From contig NZ_SOBN01000001.1 in the NCBI RefSeq assembly GCF_004365705.1, positions 2,900,001-2,964,000 on the forward strand: a DNA stretch of 64,000 nucleotides, written 5' to 3'. Below, piece by piece: positions 17,545-25,940 of this stretch. The notes under the pieces were generated by a model. The model was not told the DNA's origin. It saw nothing but the letters and a program-made list of their open reading frames with translations, and ran no database searches. This DNA comes from Streptomyces sp. 846.5. Its GTDB lineage: Bacteria > Actinomycetota > Actinomycetes > Streptomycetales > Streptomycetaceae. The position numbers and the translations under genes are program-made. The stretch's first letter is position 1. Each line of letters starts with the position of its first letter.

Positions 17545-19350
17545 GGGGCTTCACCCAAGGCCGGGAAGTTAGCGGGTTTCTGCTGGTGGCAAGGGGGTTG
17601 AGGTCCAGGCTGTGGCTGCGTAGAGGCCGGGTCCGAGCTTGTGGATGAGGCCGTTTTCGGCCCATCGGGACAGCTGCCGATACATGGTGTGCAGGGTGAC
17701 GTCGCCGAAGTGGGCGGCGATCTCCGCGGGTCTCCACAGGCGGTTCGGGTCGGCCTGCAGCAGGGCGAGGATGCGGTGCCGTCGGCGCTGAGTTGGGGCG
17801 GTATGGCGGTCATCGCGTGAGGCCGCGGGTAAAGGCTGCTGCTCGGGGCCGGGTTCGCGGACGGTGACGGTGAGGTCGGTGATGGTGCGGCTGCGGTCGG
17901 GGCGGCCATCGTCGCGTCGCTCGCTGTAGCGGGAGATCGGGGACTTGACCTTGCGGGTGCTGGTCCGGTGACGGCGCGGCGCGAGGAGCCGGTCCAGCAC
18001 CCGCTGGCCGATCAGTCCGGGGTGGCCTGGCTGCTCGGGGACGATCCCGGCGGCTTGAACGACCTGGTCGCGGGCGGTCTGCAGGGCCACGGTGAAGCTG
18101 CAGCGGTCGGGGTCGGTGCCGGGGACAAGCTCGGCGGCCTGGACCATCACGGTCCGCAGGGCCCGGTAGAGCGTGAGTAAGGCCCACATCTCCTGTTCAA
18201 GGCCGACCGGGTCATTCGAGCGGAGGTTGTGGCCGGCGAGGATCGTGTGGCGGAGCGCGTAGTACGCGCTCTCGTGTTCCCAGCGTTCGTGGTACAGATT
18301 GATCAGTGCCCCGGCCGGGTGGCGGCGGTGGTCCGTCAAGGTGGTGACCAGCCGGTAGAGGCTGGTGAAGACGGTGCCGTCGGCGCAGGTCACCGTGATC
18401 TGGGCGTCGACGATCCGGACACTCACCGTGCCGATCACCGACAGATAGGAGCCGTCGTGGAGACGGGCCAGGACCGGGGTGCGCCGGTTGCCGCGGAGCC
18501 GGCCCAGCACCTTCGCGCCGGTCGCGTCCACCTGTGCGAGGAAGTCGTTGGCGTCGAAGCCTTTGTCCCACAGCACCAGCATGTCCGACCCGAGCAGGTG
18601 GAGGAGCCGGCGGGCGTACGCGGTCTCGCCCTCGTCGGTGGGTCCGAAGACCGCGCCGATCAGCGCTCTCGTCGCTGTCTCGACTAGCGTTATCAGTTCC
18701 AGCGTGGGATAGCCGTGATGCGCCGTCCGCCCGAGCCAGGCTCGGTTGCGGGGCGAATCGGGCACCCTCAGCGAACTGCAGCCGTCGAAGGACACCGTCC
18801 GGTAGGCGCCGAAACGCACTCCCGGCGTCGTCGGGCGGGCAAGCGGACCTGCGATTACCTCGAACAGTGAGCGCACCGGCGCGGCCCCCAGTCGTCGGCG
18901 CAGGTCCCGCAGGGCCTTCGCGCTCGGCTGGGCCAACGGCATCCCGGACAAGCCGCCGGTGAGCTTGTCCCAGACCAGCCGGTAGCCGACCTCAGGGAAC
19001 AGGCACATCGCGAGCAGGAAGTACACCCCGACTCTCGACGGCAGATCACGCAGCCGCCTCTGCACCGTCCATGTCTCCACCAGTACGGCGTCCACCAACT
19101 CGAACGGCACCACGACCGTCAGCTCTCCCAGATGGCCCGGCGCGAACCGGCCCGACGCCACGGTCACCGAACGGTGATGGCCGTCAGCGCGGACGGCAGG
19201 GCAGAATGAACCCGCAACGGAGCTCCTCACGTACAAGCTGTCTTGGTCGACTGCCTGTACCAACGAGTTCCGTTGTACCTTGGCCTCGGGTTCTCAACGA
19301 GCTTGCAGGACCTGCGAAAACGCTAACTCCCCGGCCTTGGGGCTTCACCC
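17545..19350. mobile_element. Complete IS4-family insertion sequence with 12-bp target duplication
   Basis: The element spans about 17557-19338 (1.78 kb). Its ends form an 18-bp inverted repeat with one mismatch: AAGGCCGGGAAGTTAGCG at 17557-17574 and the reverse complement of AAGGCCGGGGAGTTAGCG at 19321-19338. GGGGCTTCACCC flanks it directly at 17545-17556 and 19339-19350, matching the 10-13 bp target duplications usual for IS4. The stop codon of the transposase lies inside the left repeat. The intact gene and duplication suggest a fairly recent insertion. Confidence 0.85.
17569..19263 (-). CDS. IS4-family DDE transposase
   Basis: The product is about 564 residues. It has the IS4 N-terminal domain (FAPGHLGELTVVVPFELVDA), then a DDE core with YRTVSFDGCSSLRVPD, the second Asp region DMLVLWDKGFDANDF, and the C1 signature LINLYHERWEHESAYYALRH, which matches Y-(2)-R-(3)-E. 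A C-terminal extension of about 130 residues carries a winged-helix-like stretch (PAEIAAHFGDVTLHTMYRQL) usual in Streptomyces members. The frame is intact. The start is uncertain: TTG 19263 is the furthest in-frame start, GTG 19230 is an alternative, and neither has a clear ribosome binding site. Confidence 0.9.
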   Translation of the reverse strand: MVQAVDQDSLYVRSSVAGSFCPAVRADGHHRSVTVASGRFAPGHLGELTVVVPFELVDAVLVETWTVQRRLRDLPSRVGVYFLLAMCLFPEVGYRLVWDKLTGGLSGMPLAQPSAKALRDLRRRLGAAPVRSLFEVIAGPLARPTTPGVRFGAYRTVSFDGCSSLRVPDSPRNRAWLGRTAHHGYPTLELITLVETATRALIGAVFGPTDEGETAYARRLLHLLGSDMLVLWDKGFDANDFLAQVDATGAKVLGRLRGNRRTPVLARLHDGSYLSVIGTVSVRIVDAQITVTCADGTVFTSLYRLVTTLTDHRRHPAGALINLYHERWEHESAYYALRHTILAGHNLRSNDPVGLEQEMWALLTLYRALRTVMVQAAELVPGTDPDRCSFTVALQTARDQVVQAAGIVPEQPGHPGLIGQRVLDRLLAPRRHRTSTRKVKSPISRYSERRDDGRPDRSRTITDLTVTVREPGPEQQPLPAASRDDRHTAPTQRRRHRILALLQADPNRLWRPAEIAAHFGDVTLHTMYRQLSRWAENGLIHKLGPGLYAATAWTSTPLPPAETR

Positions 19351-19460
19351 CGGATGGTGGACACGGGTTTGTGTGGTTGTGCGGCGAGTGTCAGGGTAGC
19401 TGACTGGCGTCAAGAGCAGCACCGGCCCACAGACCACAGCCGTCCGCAACGACCAGGCAC

Positions 19461-19676
19461 GGCGGATCGTACGCGGCGGCGTACGCCCGCGCACTCGGCT
19501 TCAAGCCCGTCCAGGACTTCGCGGTGGTGGCCCCGTACCTGGGCGAGTCGGGCGTAGACGTACGCGGGATCGGCTTCGGCCGCCGAAACCAGCCGTTCTA
19601 CACCAGCGGCCGCTTCGACGGCACCCGCGAAGTCCTGGGGCGCGAGCGCGGTTCCGGATGTCCGATCACCCCCTGA
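19461..19676 (+). pseudogene. 3' remnant of an unidentified gene (about 71 codons)
   Basis: A plus-strand frame with strong actinomycete codon bias reads GGSYAAAYARALGFKPVQDF, then GVDVRGIGFGRRNQPFY, and ends in TGA 19674. It has no start codon in suitable context, and the IS right end lies 120 bp upstream. It looks like the C-terminal tail of a longer chromosomal protein whose 5' part is lost. I do not assign a family. Confidence 0.5.
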
Positions 19677-20029
19677 GCTCGACCGGTTCCAGCTCCCAGA
19701 TCGCCAGATGATACCGTTTGACCTGCGGCTTTACATGGTCCCGGGTTCCGAGCGCCCCGCCGGGGGGCACTTCGCAAGATGCACAGCAAAGGCTCAGGTC
19801 AGCGGGATGATCCCGTGAACCTGGGTCTTCGTCATGTCGGTGGCGGATCGGCTCCGTGCCCCACCCGTGCCCGATGGGTTCGGCGGCTTCGAAAACGATC
19901 GGCCTCCAGGCTGCGGGGAGACCGCAATGTCGTGGGCTTCTTGGTTCCGATCAGATCCCCAATTCCGTTGCCAGGTTGCCCGTTCCTTGCTTCGGCCAGC
20001 ACGGCGAACCTGTGGGCACCGGGCAGTCC
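19677..20029. other. Gap between remnant and VapBC; palindromic repeat only
   Basis: I see no intact gene. It contains the second copy of the GC-rich palindrome (19750-19771). A minus-strand open frame at about 19794-20060 has no supporting start or domain and is not called. Confidence 0.4.
19750..19771. repeat. GC-rich palindromic repeat, copy 2
   Basis: GCGCCCCGCCGGGGGGCAC with GA before and T after. It has the same orientation as the copy at 13446-13466, with one extra G in the G run. Confidence 0.6.
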
Positions 20030-20440
20030 TCAGTCTGCGGTGCCTGGCGCTACAACCCACTGTGTGGGTTGCCCGGTGACCTCGGTGATCATGTCGTAGT
20101 CACCGTCGTAGTGGAGCACCGTAGCGCCGTGCCGTTCGGCGACTGCGGCGATGACGAGGTCCGGGACGGACAGAGCCCGCCAGTTGCCGGCTGCAATCAG
20201 CAGGGTCTGTACCTCTATGGCCCGGTCCCAGATCTCGTCGGGGGTCGAAAGCCAGTCGAACCCGCGCAGTTCGTCCGTGATCCGTTCCGCGTCCGCCTTG
20301 GAACGCGCGCTGTGCAGGATCTCCAATTCGATTGCCCCGCACACCGCGAGGCGACCTGCAGAGGACAACCGGTCGAGGACTGTGGCAACCGCCGGCTTGG
20401 GCCAGCGGGCGAAGGCCGACTTGTCGAGCAGGTACCTCAC
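20030..20440 (-). CDS. vapC: PIN-domain toxin (VapC type)
   Basis: The 136-residue PIN-domain protein has acidic residues in the usual places: D6 in MRYLLDKSA, the Glu of GAIELEILHSA near residue 43, and the pair in SVPDLVIAAVAE and LHYDGDYD towards the C-terminus. VapC toxins are Mg-dependent RNases, often cutting tRNA or rRNA. GTG 20440 follows the antitoxin stop codon with 2 nt between, so the two are translationally coupled. The gene order, antitoxin then toxin, is standard. Its target is unknown. Confidence 0.9.
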   Translation of the reverse strand: MRYLLDKSAFARWPKPAVATVLDRLSSAGRLAVCGAIELEILHSARSKADAERITDELRGFDWLSTPDEIWDRAIEVQTLLIAAGNWRALSVPDLVIAAVAERHGATVLHYDGDYDMITEVTGQPTQWVVAPGTAD

Positions 20441-20442
20441 GC

Positions 20443-20658
20443 TTAGGCGGCCTGATCCGGAGTGGCCGGGTTGTCGACGGGGCCCGTGAGGTCAGGAAGG
20501 CCGCCCTCCTTCAGCCAGCTGGCGAAGGATTCGCGCTTACGACGCTTGACGACGTCCTCCAGCGCGGCGTTCACCGTCGCCACCTTCGTCGTAGTGCCGA
20601 AGATCTCAGCCGCCAGGGCCAGTTTCTCGTCGTCCAGGTCGATGACGGTGCGAGCCAT
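20443..20658 (-). CDS. vapB: VapB-type antitoxin
   Basis: The 71-residue protein starts MARTVIDLDDEKLALAAEIF, the short strand-helix-helix start of VapB antitoxins of the ribbon-helix-helix (DUF2191-like) type, followed by a basic helix (VVKRRKRESF) and a flexible acidic tail expected to wrap the toxin. GGAGG lies just upstream of ATG 20658. In this family the antitoxin or the complex represses its own promoter, which should lie in 20659-20734. It is encoded directly upstream of the PIN toxin. Confidence 0.88.
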   Translation of the reverse strand: MARTVIDLDDEKLALAAEIFGTTTKVATVNAALEDVVKRRKRESFASWLKEGGLPDLTGPVDNPATPDQAA

Positions 20659-20734
20659 GGTTCCTCCAGACAGAGCAGACAGGTAAACGATACCAAATTT
20701 CGCCGATTCTGATATCGCTGCCGGAGCGCGGGGC

Positions 20735-21595
20735 TCACTGCTTCCGGGCGACGCCGCCGTAGAACACCACCTGTGCCATGTCCTCGGGGACCTCGCTCTC
20801 GGGACGCCAGAACGGCACCTGGACCAGGCCCGGGTCGAGGAGCGCGAAGTCGCCGAAGAAGTCGTTGATCCTCTCTCCCGTACGCAGGATCAGCGGCGAG
20901 GTGGCCCGCTGCCGGTAGACGTCGGTGACCGTGTCGACCTGGGCCCGCGCCTCGGCGGGGACGAAATCGGCGGTGGCGTGGGAGATCACCAGGTAGCTGC
21001 CTGCGGGCAACGCATCGCGCAGCAGCTTGGTGAGGGCGTCGGGGTCCTCCTCGTCGGTCACGAAGTGCAGCACCGCCACCAGCATCAGCGCCACCGGTCG
21101 GCCGAAGTCGATGGCAGCCCGAACCTTGGGGTGGGCCAGGATCTCGGCGGGGTCGCGCAGGTCGGCCTGGATGACGGTGGTGGCCCCCATCCCATGGCCG
21201 GCCATCAACGCCCGAGCGTGGGCCAGCACGATCGGATCGTTGTCGACATACACCACGCTCGCAGCCGGGTTGACGCTCTGGGCCACCTCGTGGGTGTTGC
21301 CGGCCGCGGGGATACCCGTGCCGATGTCGAGGAACTGGTCGATGCCGCGCTCCGCGAGGAACCGCACCGCACGCCCCAGGAACGCCCGATTGGCCCGGGC
21401 GAACATCCGCATCTGCGGGCCCAGCGCCAGCACCCGCTCCGCGGCCTCGCGGTCGGCCGGGAAGTTGTCCTTGCCGCCCAAGTAGTAGTCGTACATCCGC
21501 GCAGGGTGGGCGACACTCGTGTCGATGAGGGGAGGCACCCACTCCCCCGAAGCCGCGGACCCCAGTGCCTGGCCCGAGAACTCATTGCTCCCCAT
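20735..21595 (-). CDS. SAM-dependent methyltransferase, DUF574 type
   Basis: The 286-residue protein has the start typical of this actinomycete family: PPLIDTSVAHPARMYDYYLG followed by GGKDNFPADREAAE. The SAM-binding loop FLDIGTGIPAAGNTHE is near residue 90, with the acidic YVDNDPIVLAHARAL after it. The family is abundant in Streptomyces and mostly of unknown substrate. ATG 21595 is chosen because GGGAG lies 6 nt upstream; an in-frame start at 21631 would add 12 residues. It stands alone between vapBC and a TetR gene. Confidence 0.9.
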   Translation of the reverse strand: MGSNEFSGQALGSAASGEWVPPLIDTSVAHPARMYDYYLGGKDNFPADREAAERVLALGPQMRMFARANRAFLGRAVRFLAERGIDQFLDIGTGIPAAGNTHEVAQSVNPAASVVYVDNDPIVLAHARALMAGHGMGATTVIQADLRDPAEILAHPKVRAAIDFGRPVALMLVAVLHFVTDEEDPDALTKLLRDALPAGSYLVISHATADFVPAEARAQVDTVTDVYRQRATSPLILRTGERINDFFGDFALLDPGLVQVPFWRPESEVPEDMAQVVFYGGVARKQ

Positions 21596-21725
21596 CGACA
21601 ACTCCCGCTTCACAGCCACCGGTTGACCCATGATCGGGTCAAGGGTACGCGGGCGTGGCTCTCGTCGTGGGCGAACCGTCCTCCAGGCCCCTCAGGTTGT
21701 CGTACCCCAGGGGAGCACCCCGACT

Positions 21726-22286
21726 TCAGGGTCGCAGCGCGTCGCACATCAGTTGCGCGATCCGTGCTGCCGCACCTGGCCCCTTGCTCCACTGCTCTGC
21801 CGCGACGGCTCCGACGACCAGCAGGTGCAGGTCTTCGGTGCCCGCATCGGCGCGCAGGGCTCCCGCTTCCTGAGCCCGTTTCATCAGGGTCCCCAGAACC
21901 GTCTGAAGATCGCCCGCGACAGCCCGCGTCGATGCGTGGAGGTCCACGCCGACGCGGCTGAGCGCTTCGGCCATGTCCATCTTGGTGCTCGCGTCGGCGA
22001 TCATCGAGGTGAAGAAGGCGAAGAACGACTCGCCCGGGTCCTCCGCCGCGAGGGCGGCCCGTGCGTCCGCCAGGAGGTCCTCCAGCCGCCCGACGATGAC
22101 GGCTTCGAGCAGCGCTTCCTTGGTCGGAAAGTGCCGGTGCACCGTCCCTGCGCCGACGCCCGCGCGTCGTGCGATCTCGTCCAGCGGCACCGACGGGCCC
22201 TCTGCGGTGAAGGCCGACCGCGCGGCTTCCAGCACTTTCGCGCGATTGCGTACGGCGTCGGCACGCAGGGGTCGGTCCTCGTTCAC
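21726..22286 (-). CDS. TetR/AcrR-family regulator
   Basis: The 186-residue protein has an N-terminal helix-turn-helix, FTAEGPSVPLDEIARRAGVG then AGTVHRHFPTKEALLEAVI, at about residues 20-62, followed by a helical ligand-binding domain. The start GTG 22286 gives MNEDRPLRADAVRNRAKVL, the usual short lead. It diverges from the SnoaL-like gene with a 97-bp gap holding two GC-rich palindromes, so it probably controls itself and that gene. Confidence 0.88.
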   Translation of the reverse strand: MNEDRPLRADAVRNRAKVLEAARSAFTAEGPSVPLDEIARRAGVGAGTVHRHFPTKEALLEAVIVGRLEDLLADARAALAAEDPGESFFAFFTSMIADASTKMDMAEALSRVGVDLHASTRAVAGDLQTVLGTLMKRAQEAGALRADAGTEDLHLLVVGAVAAEQWSKGPGAAARIAQLMCDALRP

Positions 22287-22313
22287 AGAGTTCAGCCTAT
22301 CCGTCTGGACAAC

Positions 22314-22367
22314 CGGGGCGACCGCCCCGTATCGTCGGCGACGGGAAGCGGGGCGAAGGCCCCGCTT
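22314..22367. promoter_or_regulatory. Two palindromes in the TetR/SnoaL intergenic region
   Basis: CGGGGCGACCGCCCCG lies at 22314-22329. AAGCGGGGC and GCCCCGCTT flank a 4-nt centre at 22346-22367. Both share the GGGGCGA/GCCCCG core and lie between the divergent starts, the second just before the SnoaL ribosome binding site. They are candidate operators of the adjacent TetR protein; a hairpin in the SnoaL leader is the alternative. Confidence 0.45.
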
Positions 22368-22383
22368 ATTGAGGAGGCATGCC

Positions 22384-22812
22384 ATGTCCCAAAACGCCCG
22401 CACCGCCCGCGAGACGGTCGACCTCATGCTCCACACGATCGTCCACGGCACCCGCGACGAGCTGGCCGACCTGTACGCGCCCGACACCGTCATCACCAAC
22501 CCCTTCGCCCCGGAGGGCGTCCCCGCGTCGGTCTCCGGCAACGAGGAACTGCGCGCCCGGATGAAGGTGATGGGCGGCCTGATCAGGTACGACTCGGTGG
22601 ACGACGTGACGGTCCACGAGACCCGGGCCCCCGAGACCGTCATCGTCGAGTTCGGCGTGAGCGGGACGATCGTCGCGTCGGAGACCCCGTTCAAGCTCAC
22701 GTTCGTCAATGTCATCCGGATCGTGGACGGCCTGATCGCGGAGTCGCGCGACTACAGCGACGCCGTGCGGGCGGCCCAGCTGTTCGAACGTCTCGCAGTG
22801 AAGATTGACTAG
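22384..22812 (+). CDS. SnoaL-like (NTF2-fold) protein
   Basis: The 142-residue protein reads like a SnoaL-type ketosteroid-isomerase fold (LYAPDTVITNPFAPEGVPAS, then VIRIVDGLIAESRDYSDAV near the end). Such proteins are isomerases, cyclases or unknown small-molecule binders, and the catalytic identity cannot be fixed. GAGGAGG sits 6 nt before ATG 22384; the ATG at 22379 is out of frame. It is divergent from the TetR gene that likely controls it. No polyketide genes lie nearby. Confidence 0.8.
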   Translation: MSQNARTARETVDLMLHTIVHGTRDELADLYAPDTVITNPFAPEGVPASVSGNEELRARMKVMGGLIRYDSVDDVTVHETRAPETVIVEFGVSGTIVASETPFKLTFVNVIRIVDGLIAESRDYSDAVRAAQLFERLAVKID

Positions 22813-22830
22813 CCGGTCCTCGTCGGGGAC

Positions 22831-22861
22831 GGGTTCCCCCAGCCTGGAGCTGGGGGAACCC
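22831..22861. terminator. Bidirectional hairpin terminator between SnoaL-like and GH48 genes
   Basis: GGGTTCCCCCAGC (22831-22843) and GCTGGGGGAACCC (22849-22861) form a perfect 13-bp stem with a 5-nt loop, 18 bp beyond each convergent stop codon. Confidence 0.85.
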
Positions 22862-22880
22862 GCGGCTCGGGGGAGCTCGG

Positions 22881-25691
22881 TCAGGACGGTTCGGTGCCGT
22901 AGGCGAGGGTGCCGTTGATGTAGACGGTGACCTTGGGGGCGTCGGCGTAGGTGGTGTTGGTGCCGTAGCTGTAGTCGTTGGTCTCGGTGAAGTTGGACCA
23001 GTCGGTCTTGTTGAAGCGGTTCTGGATCTCGCCGGTGGAGGCGCCCGCGGCGAGGCTGCCGGCGCCGGTGGTGAAGCCGACCAGCAGGTAGTGGTCGGCA
23101 CCGGTCTTCGCGGCGGGCATGGCGACCACCGAGTGGGTGACGTTGCCGGAGCCGATGACCGCGTAGTCGACGTTGGTGCTGAAGGTGTTCGCGCCGCCGT
23201 CGCTGGTGAACCAGTAGCGCATGGTCACCGTCGACAGGGCCAGCGGGGTGGTGCCGGTGTTGACCACCTGCAGGCCCGGCTTGATCTGGTTGTCGCCCGG
23301 CGAGGAGTCCAGGTTCTTGTACTGCGCCTTGACCGTGCCGGTGGTCACGGTGCCGGCGGAGGTGGTGCCGGTCACCGTGCTGGACGCGGCCGAGAGGTTG
23401 CCCGCGGCGTCCGTCGCCACGACCGAGTAGTTGTACGCCGTGGAGGCGCTCAACCCGGTGTCGGTGAACGTCGTCGCCGTGGTGGTGCTGCCGGCCGGCG
23501 CACTGTTCCGGTAGACGTTGTAGCCGGTCACGCCGACGTTGTCGGTCGAGGCCGTCCACGACAGCGAGACGGTGCTGCTGGTCACCCCGGTGACGGCCAG
23601 GTTGGTCGGCGCCGAGGGCGGAGTGGTGTCCCCGCCGGTGCTGCCGCCGCCCGCGACCAGCTCCCCGTACACCGCGTAGGCCATCGCGATGTCCGCCTGC
23701 GCCCAGAAGCGGTGGTACGTGAAGGACGGCGCCGCACCGCCGTTGAGGTACGCCTGGACCTTCGGGAAGGACGGGTCGTTCTTGTACCAGGAACGGATGG
23801 ACAGGAAGGTGGCCCCGGGCGCGATCGGGTCGCCGTTGGGCATCTTGCCCGACCAGCCGCTGGGCACGAACACCGGGTCGTTGAAGCGGCTGTAGTCGGT
23901 ACGGGTCTCCGGCACCGCGATGCCCTTGGTGTCGGCGAAGGTCGCCATCACGTCCAGCAGGCTCTTGGCGAGTGCCGTGTACGTGGTGTTGCCGGACTTG
24001 ACGCCGTAGTAGGTCAGCGCTTTGACGTAGGCCGCGCAGACGCCGACGTCGTTGCCGAAGGCCGCGACGGTGACGTGCAGCGAGGCGTTGGCCCCCGGGC
24101 TGCTCGCGTTCCAGGTGTCCGGCTGACCGCTCCAGCTGAGTGTGGAGGGGATCGAGAAGGTGCTCGACGTGACCGTGGTCTTGGAGGCGGCCCAGGCCAT
24201 CCACTTGTCCAGGATCGTCTTGGCGTTGGCGTTCCCGGTCACGTAGTAGTACTCCGCGAGCCGTTCCATCGCCCAGGCCTGCATGCCGAACCAGTTGTTG
24301 CTGGGCGGGTCGTGGTAGACCGGCTCCCAGTCGTAGGCCATCCCGTAGAAGGTCGGGTCGCCCGCGGGCGGCGTGGCGTACGCGCCGTTCCAGCTGTTGG
24401 TGCAGCCGCCGGCGATGGCGCCCTCGGCGGACTGGAGCCAGCGGAAGAACTCCAACTGCCGGGCCAGGCTGCTGGTCCAGTCGCCCTTGGCGGTCGGCGA
24501 CATCGGGGTCAGCGCGGCCACGTTCGACATCGCCCAGGCCGCGATCGGGTTCTGGTAGCCCTGGTGGGAGGCTCCGTCCCCGATCCGCCAGGCCCAGCCG
24601 CCGCCCGGCTCCGCCCCGCCCCAGGCGTAGTACCAGGCCATCAGGTAGTGCTCGGAGCTGCGCCCGGAGCCGGCGGTGCAGCCGGTGGGGCTGGTGCAGC
24701 TGCCGATCTGCTTGAAGTACTTGTCGAACAGCGAGTAGCGCAGGTAGTCGCCCATCTTGGCGGCCTTCGCCGCCGAGGCGGCGACCTGGCTCGACGCGCC
24801 CTGGGCCGAGGCCCAGCGGTAGGCCCAGTACGCGGCCTGGACCGAACGGGCGTCGGCGTCAGGGGCGTTGGTGTACTTCCACTGGGTGGCGTAGGCGCCG
24901 CTCTGCTTCACGAACAGGTCGAGGTAGCCGTTGGTCCCGCCGTACTTCATCAGGTCGGTGCAGGGCTGCGGGATCGTCTCCCAGACCGACTCCTGGGAGC
25001 CGCGCTGGTAGCTGTTGATGTACGAGGGCCCGGTCGCGGTGGGGCCGTTCTCGGCGCCGGTGCCGGGGGTGTTGCCGTAGCCGTAGGTGTTGTCGACGTC
25101 CATCAGCCAGTGCATCCCGTAGATGTCCGAGGTGCCGTAGGTGGAGGTCAGCTCGTTGGCCAGCGGGTCCTGACCGACCGGCACCGAGGTGTCGAGCGGG
25201 CTGGGGTAGCTGCTGGGGTCCGGCCACTCGGGTGCGTAGGTGGCCGGCGAGGAGGGGTTGTAGGAGCTGTTGGTCGGCTGGTCCACGTGCTGCGGGATGA
25301 TGTAGTGCTCGGCCGTCGTCCAGGCGCTGTTGAAGGCGGTCCAGTCACCGGTCACCCGGCCGTAGGTGGCCTCCAGCCAGAACCAGAAGCTGAACGCCTC
25401 CGACGTGGTCTGGTGCCCGTGGTCCGGCGCCTCGACGATCAGCGTCTCCACGGAGTGGAAGGGGATCCCCTCTGGGCTGAAGTAGCCGTTCGCCGCGTTC
25501 TTGATCTTGGCGTACTGGGTCAGGAACGCCTGGGTGTACGCGTCCGTCGAGGGGGTCACCCCGGGCAGGACGGATACGGATTGCGGGCGGTCCGCCCAGG
25601 CCTTGGCGATGACCGGCGCGCCGCTCACCGCCGCCATCGCGGTGCCGACCGCGGCGATGGCGAAACGCCTTCGGGACAGGGATTCGGACAT
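22881..25691 (-). CDS. GH48 exo-cellulase with FN3 and CBM3 modules, Tat-exported
   Basis: The product is 936 residues. The N-terminus SRRRFAIAAVGTAMAAVSG is a twin-arginine type signal. Residues about 40-680 are a GH48 catalytic domain, a reducing-end cellobiohydrolase family: NAANGYFSPEGIPFHSVETL, APDHGHQTTSEAFSFWFWLE (the conserved region with the acid Glu), then DIYGMHWLMDVDNTYGYG. A fibronectin type III module spans about 690-786, and a family 3 cellulose-binding module about 787-936 (VKAQYKNLDSSPGDNQIKPG). Module order and length are normal for secreted actinomycete GH48 enzymes. GGAG lies 10 nt before ATG 25691. Two CebR-type operators lie upstream, so cellobiose or cello-oligosaccharide induction is expected. 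No other cellulase gene is in the window. Confidence 0.95.
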   Translation of the reverse strand: MSESLSRRRFAIAAVGTAMAAVSGAPVIAKAWADRPQSVSVLPGVTPSTDAYTQAFLTQYAKIKNAANGYFSPEGIPFHSVETLIVEAPDHGHQTTSEAFSFWFWLEATYGRVTGDWTAFNSAWTTAEHYIIPQHVDQPTNSSYNPSSPATYAPEWPDPSSYPSPLDTSVPVGQDPLANELTSTYGTSDIYGMHWLMDVDNTYGYGNTPGTGAENGPTATGPSYINSYQRGSQESVWETIPQPCTDLMKYGGTNGYLDLFVKQSGAYATQWKYTNAPDADARSVQAAYWAYRWASAQGASSQVAASAAKAAKMGDYLRYSLFDKYFKQIGSCTSPTGCTAGSGRSSEHYLMAWYYAWGGAEPGGGWAWRIGDGASHQGYQNPIAAWAMSNVAALTPMSPTAKGDWTSSLARQLEFFRWLQSAEGAIAGGCTNSWNGAYATPPAGDPTFYGMAYDWEPVYHDPPSNNWFGMQAWAMERLAEYYYVTGNANAKTILDKWMAWAASKTTVTSSTFSIPSTLSWSGQPDTWNASSPGANASLHVTVAAFGNDVGVCAAYVKALTYYGVKSGNTTYTALAKSLLDVMATFADTKGIAVPETRTDYSRFNDPVFVPSGWSGKMPNGDPIAPGATFLSIRSWYKNDPSFPKVQAYLNGGAAPSFTYHRFWAQADIAMAYAVYGELVAGGGSTGGDTTPPSAPTNLAVTGVTSSTVSLSWTASTDNVGVTGYNVYRNSAPAGSTTTATTFTDTGLSASTAYNYSVVATDAAGNLSAASSTVTGTTSAGTVTTGTVKAQYKNLDSSPGDNQIKPGLQVVNTGTTPLALSTVTMRYWFTSDGGANTFSTNVDYAVIGSGNVTHSVVAMPAAKTGADHYLLVGFTTGAGSLAAGASTGEIQNRFNKTDWSNFTETNDYSYGTNTTYADAPKVTVYINGTLAYGTEPS

Positions 25692-25826
25692 GGCAGTCGT
25701 ACTCCTTCGACGGCCGACGGGTCCGGGTCCGGGACCCGGCGGGCCGGGGTGGGGGAATGCTGAAGGGACGCGCTGTTCCGTGTGCTCACGGTGAGTTGGT
25801 GGTCACCGATGAGTGGTGGGCGCGAC

Positions 25827-25840
25827 TGGGCGCGCTCCCA
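25827..25840. promoter_or_regulatory. CebR-type operator, near-perfect copy
   Basis: TGGGCGCGCTCCCA differs at one position from the palindrome TGGGAGCGCTCCCA known for the cellobiose-responsive LacI-type repressor CebR in Streptomyces. It lies 136 bp before the GH48 start. Confidence 0.65.
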
Positions 25841-25926
25841 TCCACAACAGGTACTGACCTCCTGTCAGGCAGGTGCGGACAGGGTGAATGTGGTGTCCCA
25901 CAGGCATCGATTTCAATGCGGCTCGG

Positions 25927-25940
25927 TGGGAGCGCTCCCA
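25927..25940. promoter_or_regulatory. CebR operator, perfect palindrome
   Basis: TGGGAGCGCTCCCA is a perfect 14-bp match to the established CebR-binding sequence. It lies exactly 100 bp from the second site and about 236 bp before the GH48 start. No cebR gene is in the window. Confidence 0.88.

Noticed and set aside
13446-20658. Island as a complete integrative element
   Set aside because: No integrase, excisionase, tRNA target or conjugation gene was seen; only remnants, one IS and bracketing palindromes, so an integrative element is not claimed.
23091-25763. Plus-strand open frame of about 890 codons opposite the GH48 gene
   Set aside because: Gly/Arg/Val-rich antisense frame without any recognisable motif; the GH48 reading explains the region fully.
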